Origin: Zeimonas sp046347945
Lineage (GTDB): Bacteria; Pseudomonadota; Gammaproteobacteria; Burkholderiales; Burkholderiaceae_E
DNA: 64,000 nucleotides
NCBI GenBank assembly: GCA_046347945.1
Contig: JAXMFB010000009.1
Coordinates: 1 to 64,000 of the forward strand
Reading direction: 5' to 3'
The notes below the pieces were generated by a model, which ran no database searches, was not told the DNA's origin, and saw only the letters and a program-made list of their open reading frames with translations. A program made the position numbers and the translations under genes. Positions within the stretch are counted from its first letter, which is position 1, and each line of letters opens with the position of its first letter. This document shows positions 8,026 to 15,404 of this stretch, in pieces.

Positions 8026-9522
8026 GTGACCGACCAGGCCACCTGCCCCGCGCTTGCTCTCGACCACCCGCTGCGCCTGTTCCTCGGCGCCGAACCCGCG
8101 CTGCTGCTCAGGTGGCCGTCGCAACGCTCCCGACTTCCGCGCAAGGCCGATGCCGGGTCGATCCTGGTCGTCGTCGAAGCAGGCGACTCGCCCGAAGTCT
8201 CGTTGGACCAGTTCCTCCGCCACTGTTGCGGCGCCCTGCGCTCCGACGGCCGGATCGCCGTGCTGCTGGAGGGCCGCGCGCACCGGCTGTTCGCCGGCTC
8301 GCTGGCCCGCCTGCGTGCGCGACTGCGCGGCCAGCGCGGCGCCGGGGGACATTCGGCCGCGGGGGGCGCGCGGGGCGCGATTCCACCCACGTTGCGCAGC
8401 GTCGTCGCCGCGCTGCGCGCCGGCGGGTGCCGGAGCGTTGCGATTCATTCGGCGGCCCCATCGCTGGCCGATCCGCACGAGATCCGGCCTCGGGCCTGGC
8501 GAGCCGGCTGGTTCGCTCCGGCGTGGCTGGTCACTGCGGGGCGCGGCGCCCCCCACGCGGTGCCCTTGCTGGAGGCGATCGTCGCGGCCATCGATCGCTC
8601 GCTCACCGGCGGCGCACCGGCCGCGCGCGGCAGTTGGCATCGCGTGGCCAATTCGCCGCGCGGAAAGTCGGTCGCGCTGGCGACGAGCGGCGACACCGAG
8701 GTCGTGATCCACCTGCCGCGCTGGCCGGTCGCGCAGGCGGACGAAGCCGAGGCGCACCGGCTCTTGCGCGACCTGCAAGCCAATCCCCGCATCGCGGCAC
8801 GCGTTCCACGTCCGCTGTCCTCGGGCACGATTGCCGACCAGCCGTTCTACGCCGAGACGCGGCTCGAAGGCATTCCGTTGGGCGCCGAGTTGTCGAGGAA
8901 CGGCTCGCGCTCCGCGCAGCGGGCGTGGCTCCATGAGGCCGACGCCTTCCTGCGCGCGCTGAACCCGGTTCTGCCGCAGCGCGCGGCGGCGCCCCTGACT
9001 GCCGGCGCTGCGGGCAACGACTTCCGGGCGATGTTCGACCGGATGCTCGCGCACATCGCCGACAGGGGCCTGCGCGAGGCGACGCTGGCGCTCTTCGAAG
9101 CGTCGCTGGACGGCGCCGCGAGCCGGATCGGCCTGGTGCATGGCGACTTCGCGACGAACAACATCCTCGTGGCGAACGGCGCCATCAGCGGCGTGATCGA
9201 CTGGGAGGCGGCGCGCCGCGCGGCGCCGCCGGTGCTGGACGCCTTCAACTACCTCGACGGCGTTCGACGATGCTGCAGTCCGGGCCTGACGATCGTCGAA
9301 ACCATCCCGATGCTCGCCGATGGCGAATGGCCGGTCGGCGAGGAACTCGATTTCCTGCGCAGCTTCTTCGACTACTGCGGGATCGACTTCCGGTTCCGCA
9401 AGGGCTTCGCGCTGCTCTACTTCCTGTTCCACGTCGGGCCGCAGTTGCGCTTCGCGGCGCACGAACCGGGTCCGCAGCGGCGCATGGAGCAGGTGCTTCG
9501 GCAGCTGCTGCGGCGGGCGTAG
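8026..9522 (+). CDS. APH-type phosphotransferase with a long N-terminal extension
   Basis: 498 residues from the GTG at 8026; an in-frame TTG at 7999 would add nine. The C-terminal half (about 230-480) is an aminoglycoside-phosphotransferase-like kinase: VHGDFATNNILV carries the catalytic Asp, and GVIDWEAA the metal-binding Asp. The first 200 residues do not belong to that fold. The stretch LRSDGRIAVLLEGRAHRLF vaguely recalls the LRPGG loop of SAM methyltransferases, but no glycine-rich SAM motif is seen. It is the last gene of the tight + strand run before the hydrolases. The substrate could be a sugar, lipid head group or amino alcohol; none can be picked from the sequence. Confidence 0.72.
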   Translation: MTDQATCPALALDHPLRLFLGAEPALLLRWPSQRSRLPRKADAGSILVVVEAGDSPEVSLDQFLRHCCGALRSDGRIAVLLEGRAHRLFAGSLARLRARLRGQRGAGGHSAAGGARGAIPPTLRSVVAALRAGGCRSVAIHSAAPSLADPHEIRPRAWRAGWFAPAWLVTAGRGAPHAVPLLEAIVAAIDRSLTGGAPAARGSWHRVANSPRGKSVALATSGDTEVVIHLPRWPVAQADEAEAHRLLRDLQANPRIAARVPRPLSSGTIADQPFYAETRLEGIPLGAELSRNGSRSAQRAWLHEADAFLRALNPVLPQRAAAPLTAGAAGNDFRAMFDRMLAHIADRGLREATLALFEASLDGAASRIGLVHGDFATNNILVANGAISGVIDWEAARRAAPPVLDAFNYLDGVRRCCSPGLTIVETIPMLADGEWPVGEELDFLRSFFDYCGIDFRFRKGFALLYFLFHVGPQLRFAAHEPGPQRRMEQVLRQLLRRA

Positions 9523-9633
9523 ACTGCACTGGCCGCGCCCCGGTTCGACCGACCGGCGGCACGGCCCCCCCGCCCGCACCGCACCGATACAATGCCCCGC
9601 GCAACTGAACCACGACTCCCGGGCGCCCGCTCG

Positions 9634-10467
9634 ATGATCCAGCACACAGCGCCCGGCGCGGAGACCGTCGCCCGCATCGAGGCGACGCAACTCGACGGCT
9701 TCGACGGCGGCCCGCGCTTCGGCGTCTGGTGGTTGCCGCCGGGCCGCGAGCCGCTCGGCGGGGTGCTGTGCGTGCAGCCGCTGGGCGACGAGCGATTTGC
9801 CGCACGGCACGCGCTGGCGGCGCAGGCCTGGCGGCTCGCCGAGCGCGGCTGGGCGGTCCTGTCGATCGACCTCCATGGCACCGGCGATTCGCCTGGCGTG
9901 CCGGCCGATGCGACGCTCGAAGGCTGGCGCAGCGACCTGCTGCGTGCCGCGATGATTGCGCGCCAGCGCCACGGCGGCCCGAACGTCCTCTGGGGCGCCC
10001 GCGACGGCGCATTGCTGGCCGCCGACATCGCCGTGGCGCTCGACCAGCTGGTCGACGCCTACGTCTTCTGGCAGGCCCCCGACTCGGGCCGCCACATCGC
10101 CGACACGCGCTGCGAAGGCGGGCATCTTTCGCAGGCCCTGCTGGCCGACCTGCGCGACCTGCACATGCAGCCGCCACCCGTCGCAGAGCATGGCGAGCCG
10201 CCCGCGGCGCTGTTCCTGGAGTTCGACGAGCAGGCTGGCGGCCACGCCGAGTTGTCGCCGCTCACCGCAAGGCTCACCGAAGCGTGGCTCGCGGCCGGCT
10301 ACCTCGCCACGCCGCGCGCGGCCCGTTGCGCGCGATTCTGGCTGCCCGCGGCGCCGTCACCGCTGAGCGGGGCGCCGGGCTCGCCCGAGATGCCGCAGGC
10401 GCGCGAGCGCGCGTTGCCGACACCTGCCTGGTTCGCGACCGAGGAGTTCCTGGAGGGCGTGCGATGA
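9634..10467 (+). CDS. Exosortase A system-associated hydrolase 2-like alpha/beta hydrolase
   Basis: 277 residues from the ATG at 9634. An earlier in-frame ATG at 9592 overlaps a TACAAT that could be a sigma-70 -10 box, so the later start is preferred. The order PPGREPLGGVLCVQPLGDER, then AERGWAVLSIDLHGTGDSPG, then VLWGARDGALLA matches the hydrolase-2 family found beside exosortase A/EPS genes. The nucleophile elbow reads GARDG, without the serine of ordinary alpha/beta hydrolases. The gene overlaps the next one in an ATGA junction. The function of the family is unknown; it co-occurs with PEP-CTERM/exosortase systems. No exosortase lies in the window. Confidence 0.75.
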   Translation: MIQHTAPGAETVARIEATQLDGFDGGPRFGVWWLPPGREPLGGVLCVQPLGDERFAARHALAAQAWRLAERGWAVLSIDLHGTGDSPGVPADATLEGWRSDLLRAAMIARQRHGGPNVLWGARDGALLAADIAVALDQLVDAYVFWQAPDSGRHIADTRCEGGHLSQALLADLRDLHMQPPPVAEHGEPPAALFLEFDEQAGGHAELSPLTARLTEAWLAAGYLATPRAARCARFWLPAAPSPLSGAPGSPEMPQARERALPTPAWFATEEFLEGVR

Positions 10468-11258
10468 ACGCCGTCGCCGGGACGGTCGAGGGGCCCGTCG
10501 AGATGCCGATTCCGATCGCCGGCGCGAGCGGCACCTCGATCGGCATCGCCACGCAGGCTGCGCGGGTTGCCGACGTTGCGGTGCTGATCCTTCCTGCGGC
10601 AGGTGAGCCGCGCACGGGACCCGAACGGCTGTACGTGCGGCTCGCGCGCGAGTTGTCCCGCGCCGGCCTTCCGTCGCTGCGATTCGATGCGTCCGACGGG
10701 GGCGATTGCTCACCCGGAATGGGCAGCGATCCGCGCTACGACGAGGACGCCGTCGCGGCCGCCCGGCAATTGCTGGCGTTGCACCCCGACGCCTTCGTGG
10801 CGGTGCTGGCGATCGGCCGCGGCGCCGTGCGGGCCGCGCATGCCTGGCGCGCACTGGCGCGCGCCGACCTGCCGTTGTCAGCCCTGTGCCTGATCGATCC
10901 GCAGATCGAGATGGCTCTCGACGCGCCACGTCCGGGGTGGTGGCGACGCATGTTCGGTGCGCGCGCGGCGGCGCCGTCGCTTGCTGGCGCGAGCGACGGT
11001 GGTCGCGACACCGCGCAGCTGTGGCGCGCACTGCCAGCCGCGGTGCATGCGGCACGCTCCCGCTTGCTGGTGGTGTCGCGCGCGCAGGCGGCGTCGAACC
11101 CCGCCCTGTCCGCGCTCGCTCGCGGCGATCGCGACTGGCGCAGGGCACTGCGGCGTTCACGCGGCTGGCTGCAGGTCGAGGGCGCCGAAGCGGGGTTCAC
11201 CGAGTCCGCGGAGTGGCGCGAGCTGACTGCATGGGTGGCCGCGCGCCTGGCCGTCTAA
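10464..11258 (+). CDS. Exosortase A system-associated hydrolase 1-like protein
   Basis: 264 residues. The start is set by the ATGA overlap with hydrolase 2. Recognisable blocks are AVLILPAAGEPRTGPERLYV, then LARELSRAGLPSLRFDASDG, the order seen in hydrolase 1 proteins (GGPQYRxGSHRQF.. then RFDYRGMGDS). The usual GMGDS is degenerate (GGDCSPG), and the elbow reads AIGRGA, without serine. This copy looks divergent. The pairing of hydrolases 1 and 2 in one transcript supports the assignment more than the sequence alone does. The next gene, at 11288, is on the opposite strand, so the operon ends here. Confidence 0.65.
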   Translation: MNAVAGTVEGPVEMPIPIAGASGTSIGIATQAARVADVAVLILPAAGEPRTGPERLYVRLARELSRAGLPSLRFDASDGGDCSPGMGSDPRYDEDAVAAARQLLALHPDAFVAVLAIGRGAVRAAHAWRALARADLPLSALCLIDPQIEMALDAPRPGWWRRMFGARAAAPSLAGASDGGRDTAQLWRALPAAVHAARSRLLVVSRAQAASNPALSALARGDRDWRRALRRSRGWLQVEGAEAGFTESAEWRELTAWVAARLAV

Positions 11259-11287
11259 GGCGTGTTCACACGACGATCGTCCCCGCG

Positions 11288-12373
11288 TCACGAGCACGCC
11301 CCCGGCACCGAGAAGGTTCGCTCGCCGCCGATGCTCAGCCAACCGCTGTCACGGCGCGAGATGCTGCCATCGTTGCCGATCGTGGCGGGGATCGTGCCCG
11401 GGGGGCCGTCCGCTGCCGGTTGAAGCGCCGCGCCGGCAGCCAGTTCCGGAACAGGCGTCGCGGGACCACGCTTCGCAGACGATGCCAACTGCGTGACGTC
11501 CTGCGTCGCACCTTGGGTCGAACCCGTCACCGCCGTCTGCGATCGCGCCGGCGTCATCGCGCTGCGCCGCGCCGCGCTCTGCATGCGGATCGTCGCGCCC
11601 GCGCGCACCGGCCACCGGGGCACCGGCGCACCCGACGCATCCGGCGCCAGGTACATCGCGCAGGCCCACGCGCGCGGCGTTGGCGCCGGCGACGGCGTGC
11701 CGAGGTCGACCGCGCCCAGTCGCCGCGCCGAAGGCGCGGCGCAGCCGTCGGCGATGCGCATCACCCAGACCGCGATCCGGCCGACCAGCGGCACCGTCAT
11801 CGGCACGCCGTAGCGCAACTCGAGCTTGAGCAGGTTGGCGTCGGTCAGCGTCTGCTGCGAGCGTGCGCCGATCGGCTCGTCGCCGCGCAGGCCCGCGACG
11901 CCGCCCGCTGGCGGGCGCAACGAGCTCCACTGCAGGCTGTCGTTGGGAATCTCGACGAGGCCCGGTACCGGATATCCGGCCGCGTCCCGCGCCGGTTCGC
12001 CCCAGTCACCGAAGCCCTCGACGGTCGGGGCGATCTGGCGCCAGGCGACCCAGCCCGCTGCGAGGCCCTGGCGCAACTGGACGCCGGAGGCGCCCACCGC
12101 GACCGCCCACGGGCGCGTCGCGTCGACGCCGAACCAGAACGGCATCAGTCCGCGGGCGAGCCCGGCCTCGATGGCATCGGGCCGCGCCTGCGCGACGCTG
12201 CCCGCGCGCGCTCCCTCGAGCAGCGCGTACTCGAGTGCGGTGCGCGCGTGGAACAGCATGGCCCACTGCAGCGCGCCCAGGCCGAGCAACAGCACGATCG
12301 GCACCGCGAGCAGCGTCTCGACGAAGGCAGTGCCTCGCTGCGGCGTGTGCCCCCGCAGGCGCATCGCTGTCAT
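11288..12373 (-). CDS. TadE-like pseudopilin of the Flp/Tad locus (distal gene)
   Basis: 361 residues. The N-terminus has QRGTAFVETLLAVPIVLLLG, a TadE-type class III leader: Gly, cleavage, then Glu at +5 before a hydrophobic helix. This is followed by LFHARTALEYALLEGARAG, conserved in TadE/TadF. The remaining 280 residues are exported and not otherwise recognised; the tail is Ala/Thr/Pro rich. It is the last gene of the Tad operon and overlaps the TPR gene in an ATGA junction. TadE-like proteins are minor pseudopilins needed for Flp fibre assembly. It is longer than typical TadE (about 180), so it may be a tip or adhesin-like subunit (inference). Confidence 0.78.
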   Translation of the reverse strand: MTAMRLRGHTPQRGTAFVETLLAVPIVLLLGLGALQWAMLFHARTALEYALLEGARAGSVAQARPDAIEAGLARGLMPFWFGVDATRPWAVAVGASGVQLRQGLAAGWVAWRQIAPTVEGFGDWGEPARDAAGYPVPGLVEIPNDSLQWSSLRPPAGGVAGLRGDEPIGARSQQTLTDANLLKLELRYGVPMTVPLVGRIAVWVMRIADGCAAPSARRLGAVDLGTPSPAPTPRAWACAMYLAPDASGAPVPRWPVRAGATIRMQSAARRSAMTPARSQTAVTGSTQGATQDVTQLASSAKRGPATPVPELAAGAALQPAADGPPGTIPATIGNDGSISRRDSGWLSIGGERTFSVPGACS

Positions 12374-13161
12374 GGCCGCGGCGCCCCGCGGATGTAGTCG
12401 ATCCGCGGCAACTCGGGCTCGGAGGCATTGGCCGAGGCCGCCGCGCGCGAAGGCCCCGCGCGCGAAGGCGTGGCGCGGGAGGGTGCCTGCGGCGCAGGCG
12501 CGAGCGAAGTCGCCGGAGCCGGCCTCGCGGCGGCCCTCGTCGGGTGCTGCGAGGGCTCCCCCGGCGGCGCGAAAGCCTCGAGCCGACGACGCGCAGTCGC
12601 CACCGCCGCCGACAGCGGCTCTCGCGGGCCCGCAGCCGTCGCGGCAGGACCCATCCGCTCGAGCGTGCGCAGCGTCTGCTGCGCCAACTCGAGATTGATC
12701 ATCGCGAGGTTGTGGAGCGCCTTGGCGCGCAGCGCCGAATCGATGCCTTCGCCTGCCGAGCGCGCGGCCACCCGCCGATAGGCCGCGAGCGCCTTGAACC
12801 AGTCGCGCCGCTGCTGATGGAGGTTGCCGATGCGCAGCCAGGCCAGCGCATGCCCCGGGTCGAGCGCCACCACGCGCTGGAACGCGGCGAGCGCCTCGTC
12901 GGTGTGTCGGGCACGGTAGGCGGCCTCGCCTTCGGCCAGCAGGCGCGGCAGGTCAGCGCGGCTCGTGGCGCCCGTGTCGGGCGGTGGTGCGCCGTCGGGC
13001 ACATCGAAGGCGTCGACGATCTCGTCCGGCAGCGCCGGCGGATCGACCGGCGCTGCCTGCGCGGCGCACGCGCCGATCGTGGCGGTGGCTGCCGTCGCGG
13101 CCCACAGCACTCCTTGCGCAATCAATACCCGGCCCCGGGGCGAACAGGTTGGCGGCCTCAT
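12370..13161 (-). CDS. Exported TPR protein (TadD-like)
   Basis: 263 residues. ATG at 13161 with GGGAGGGA just upstream. The first 35 residues form a signal sequence ending in ATIGACAAQA, a possible lipoprotein cleavage at Cys. Tetratricopeptide repeats follow (about 70-175: AEGEAAYRARHTDEALAAF, then VVALDPGHALAWLRIGNLH, then AYRRVAARSAGEG). A long Ala/Pro/Arg/Ser-rich low-complexity tail starts near residue 205. Position in the Tad operon and architecture fit TadD, the outer-membrane-associated TPR lipoprotein that helps the secretin. It overlaps neighbours by 4 nt on both sides. The lipobox is imperfect, so soluble periplasmic export is possible. Confidence 0.72.
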   Translation of the reverse strand: MRPPTCSPRGRVLIAQGVLWAATAATATIGACAAQAAPVDPPALPDEIVDAFDVPDGAPPPDTGATSRADLPRLLAEGEAAYRARHTDEALAAFQRVVALDPGHALAWLRIGNLHQQRRDWFKALAAYRRVAARSAGEGIDSALRAKALHNLAMINLELAQQTLRTLERMGPAATAAGPREPLSAAVATARRRLEAFAPPGEPSQHPTRAAARPAPATSLAPAPQAPSRATPSRAGPSRAAASANASEPELPRIDYIRGAPRP

Positions 13162-13649
13162 CGTTTCCCTCCCGTGGATGGTCGATATCGATACTCGAAC
13201 GCCCGCGAGGCGCGTTCCCACTCGAGGCGCAGGCCGACGCGCAGTCCGATTCGCCGGGCCTCGCCGGCGCGCAACTCGAGCACGGCGCGTGCCCCCGGCC
13301 CGATGCGCACGCGCCGCGGCGGCACGGCCGCCTCGATGCGCTGCACGACCATGCAGGCGGACACGAAGACGAGATCGAGCGGGTCGCGCACGCCGAACGT
13401 GTGCACGGCCGCGCACGGCTCGATCCAGAGCCCCTCGCCGGGCTGCGGCGCAGGCCGGCCGATCAGTCCGCGCAAGCGCGCCACGAAGCCGCGCGCCGAA
13501 GTCACCCGGAGCCGGCCGCATCCGCCATCGGCGCCAGCGAAGCGCAGTGCGCGCCCGTCGTCGTGCGCGCTGCCCGCCGGTTCTGAACCCGCCGCGCGCC
13601 CGGCGGCGCGCAACGCGAACAGCCGATGCGGATTCGGCCTGCCCCTCAC
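13158..13649 (-). CDS. DUF192 family protein embedded in the Tad operon
   Basis: 163 residues, starting at the GTG of a GTGA overlap with tadC. The DUF192 core is visible from about residue 55: ARGFVARLRGLIGR (usually RxxGLMgR), GEGLWIEPCAAVHTFGVRDPLDLVFV (usually WMkNTxxpLDvxFl) and GARAVLELRAGEARRIGL (usually vLElpaG). The aromatic WMKNT is replaced by VHTFGVR. DUF192 proteins are normally small and exported, but this one shows no clear signal peptide, only an Arg-rich start. The biochemical role is unknown. Coupled overlaps on both sides make it a real member of this operon. Confidence 0.72.
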   Translation of the reverse strand: MRGRPNPHRLFALRAAGRAAGSEPAGSAHDDGRALRFAGADGGCGRLRVTSARGFVARLRGLIGRPAPQPGEGLWIEPCAAVHTFGVRDPLDLVFVSACMVVQRIEAAVPPRRVRIGPGARAVLELRAGEARRIGLRVGLRLEWERASRAFEYRYRPSTGGKR

Positions 13650-14524
13650 AGCACGCCCTCGCGCAACAACTGGTGCACCACCGGAAACAGCAGGATCGCG
13701 AAAGTACCCGGGAAGATGCACAGCACCAGCGGAAAGAGCATCTTCACCGGCGCCTCCATCGCGAGACGCTCGGCGCGAAGGAAGCGCTCGTTGCGTCGCT
13801 GCTCGGCCTGCGCGCGCAGGATCGGCGCGAGGCTCGCGCCCTGCCGCTCCGCGGCGATCAGCGCCGCCACCAAGGTGGACACCGCAGGCAGCGCCAGCCG
13901 CGCGGCCAGCGCGTGCAGGGCTTCGTGACGAGGCTGGCCGGCGTGGACGTCGCGCAGCGCTCGCTGCCATTCGTCGCGCAGCGGCCCCGGCGGCCCGTGC
14001 CGAGCCGCCTGCCCCAGCGCCGCGCCGAGATTCAGCCCCGCCTCGATCGACAGCGTGATCAGGTCGAGGTCGTGCGGAAGGCGGCGCAGCACGGCGTCAC
14101 GTCGCCGGGCCGCGCGATCGCGCAGCGCGATGCGCGGCAGCATCGCGCCGAGCGCAACCGCCGGCGCCGCGGTCCAGGCCGACACCGCGCCGCTGCCCCA
14201 CGCACCCAGCGCGACTGCGCACCCGAGCACCGTCGCCGCCACGACCTGCGCCGCCACGACGTGCTCCGCGGACATCGCGCGATCGAGCCCGGCGCGCCCG
14301 AGCAACTCGCGAAGGCGCTCGCGCTGCTGCGCGCTCAACCACGGACCGACCGCATGAGCAAGCCGGCGAACGAGCGGCCACGCGGCCCGCCACGCCGGAG
14401 GCAGCGGCGCAGGCCGCGCCGGCTCGGCCGGCAGCGCCACCGCCCACGCTCCGGACGCCGCGGCGACCAGCGCCACGGCCGCGACGAACATCGCGGCCAG
14501 CGACATCAGCAGCCATGAGCTCAC
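13646..14524 (-). CDS. tadC: Flp pilus assembly protein TadC
   Basis: 292 residues. It is a type II secretion F-domain inner-membrane protein with a hydrophobic N-terminal segment, a central pair of helices (about 90-130), then the T2SF domain: LRRLPHDLDLITLSIEAGLNLGAAL, ALIAAERQGASLAPILRAQAEQRR, and a final hydrophobic hairpin KMLFPLVLCIFPGTFAILLFP. TadB and TadC form the platform driven by the TadA ATPase. The gene lies 13 nt downstream of tadB and overlaps the DUF192 gene. Length and motif order are normal for TadC. Confidence 0.88.
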   Translation of the reverse strand: MSSWLLMSLAAMFVAAVALVAAASGAWAVALPAEPARPAPLPPAWRAAWPLVRRLAHAVGPWLSAQQRERLRELLGRAGLDRAMSAEHVVAAQVVAATVLGCAVALGAWGSGAVSAWTAAPAVALGAMLPRIALRDRAARRRDAVLRRLPHDLDLITLSIEAGLNLGAALGQAARHGPPGPLRDEWQRALRDVHAGQPRHEALHALAARLALPAVSTLVAALIAAERQGASLAPILRAQAEQRRNERFLRAERLAMEAPVKMLFPLVLCIFPGTFAILLFPVVHQLLREGVL

Positions 14525-14537
14525 TCGAGCGTCCTCC

Positions 14538-15404
14538 TCATACGTCGATGGAGACGATCCGGCGAATCAGCGCGACGCCGATCGCCTGCAGCACGACCAC
14601 CACGGCCGAGACGACCCATCCCTGCCAGGTGTCGACGAGCGCACGCATCGCGGTGGGTTCGACCAGGAACAGCAACGCGGCGAGCACGGCGGGAAGCGCA
14701 CCCATCACCCACGCCTGCAGGCGCCCCTGCGCGGTGAGCGCGCGGATCTTGCCCTCGATGGCCAGCTTGCGACGCGTGGCGTCGGCGAGCGACTCGAGCG
14801 TCGCCGCCATGCTGCCTCCGGCTTCGGCGCCGATCCGCAGAGCCGATGCGAACAGCGTCGTCTCCTCGATCGGGACGCGGCGTGTGAGCCCGGCCAGCGC
14901 ATCGTCGAGCCCGACGCCGAGGCGCTGTTCGCGCAGCAGCAACCCGAGCTCCTGGCGTGCGGGCAGCCCGATTTCGGCCGCGGCCTGCGCGAGCGCCTGC
15001 CCCAGGCCGCTGCCGGCGCGCAGCCCGCCCGCCACCAGCATCAGCAGGTCGGGCATCTGCTGGCGAAACGCTTCGAGGCGGCGCCGCCGCAGTCGCCGCA
15101 GCATCAGCGACGGCAACGCGCCGGCCGCCAGCGCGACGAGCAGCGCGACCTGCCAGCGGCCGGTCAGCGTCCACGCGGCGAGCGTGGCCAGCGCAGCGAG
15201 CAGGTGCTGCAGCGCGAACAGCCGGGACGGGTCGACGAAGAGGAACGACTCGCGCATCCGGGCCCCGACGGCGCGCTCGAAGCGCTCGCGATGCCGCTGC
15301 GCGTATCGCCGGCCCACCAGCGTGCCCAGCGCGAGCAGCGCCGCCGCGCCGGCAAACACCGCGGCCAACACGGGCCACAGCGGAAACGACGACGTCGAGC
15401 TCAC
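14538..15404 (-). CDS. tadB: Flp pilus assembly protein TadB
   Basis: 288 residues, counted from the GTG of a GTGA overlap with tadA. Two N-terminal membrane segments (about 8-28 and 70-100) precede the T2SF domain: FRQQMPDLLMLVAGGLRAGSG, LTRRVPIEETTLFASALRIG and EAGGSMAATLESLADATRRK. Two C-terminal membrane helices follow. It is the expected inner-membrane partner of TadC and TadA in Flp pilus assembly. Tight overlap with tadA keeps ATPase and platform synthesis coupled. Nothing looks truncated. Confidence 0.88.
   Translation of the reverse strand: MSSTSSFPLWPVLAAVFAGAAALLALGTLVGRRYAQRHRERFERAVGARMRESFLFVDPSRLFALQHLLAALATLAAWTLTGRWQVALLVALAAGALPSLMLRRLRRRRLEAFRQQMPDLLMLVAGGLRAGSGLGQALAQAAAEIGLPARQELGLLLREQRLGVGLDDALAGLTRRVPIEETTLFASALRIGAEAGGSMAATLESLADATRRKLAIEGKIRALTAQGRLQAWVMGALPAVLAALLFLVEPTAMRALVDTWQGWVVSAVVVVLQAIGVALIRRIVSIDV

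Noticed and set aside
7876..10245. 789-codon minus-strand frame over the FabL-like, phosphotransferase and hydrolase genes
   Set aside because: Spans three real + strand genes and has no recognisable domain.
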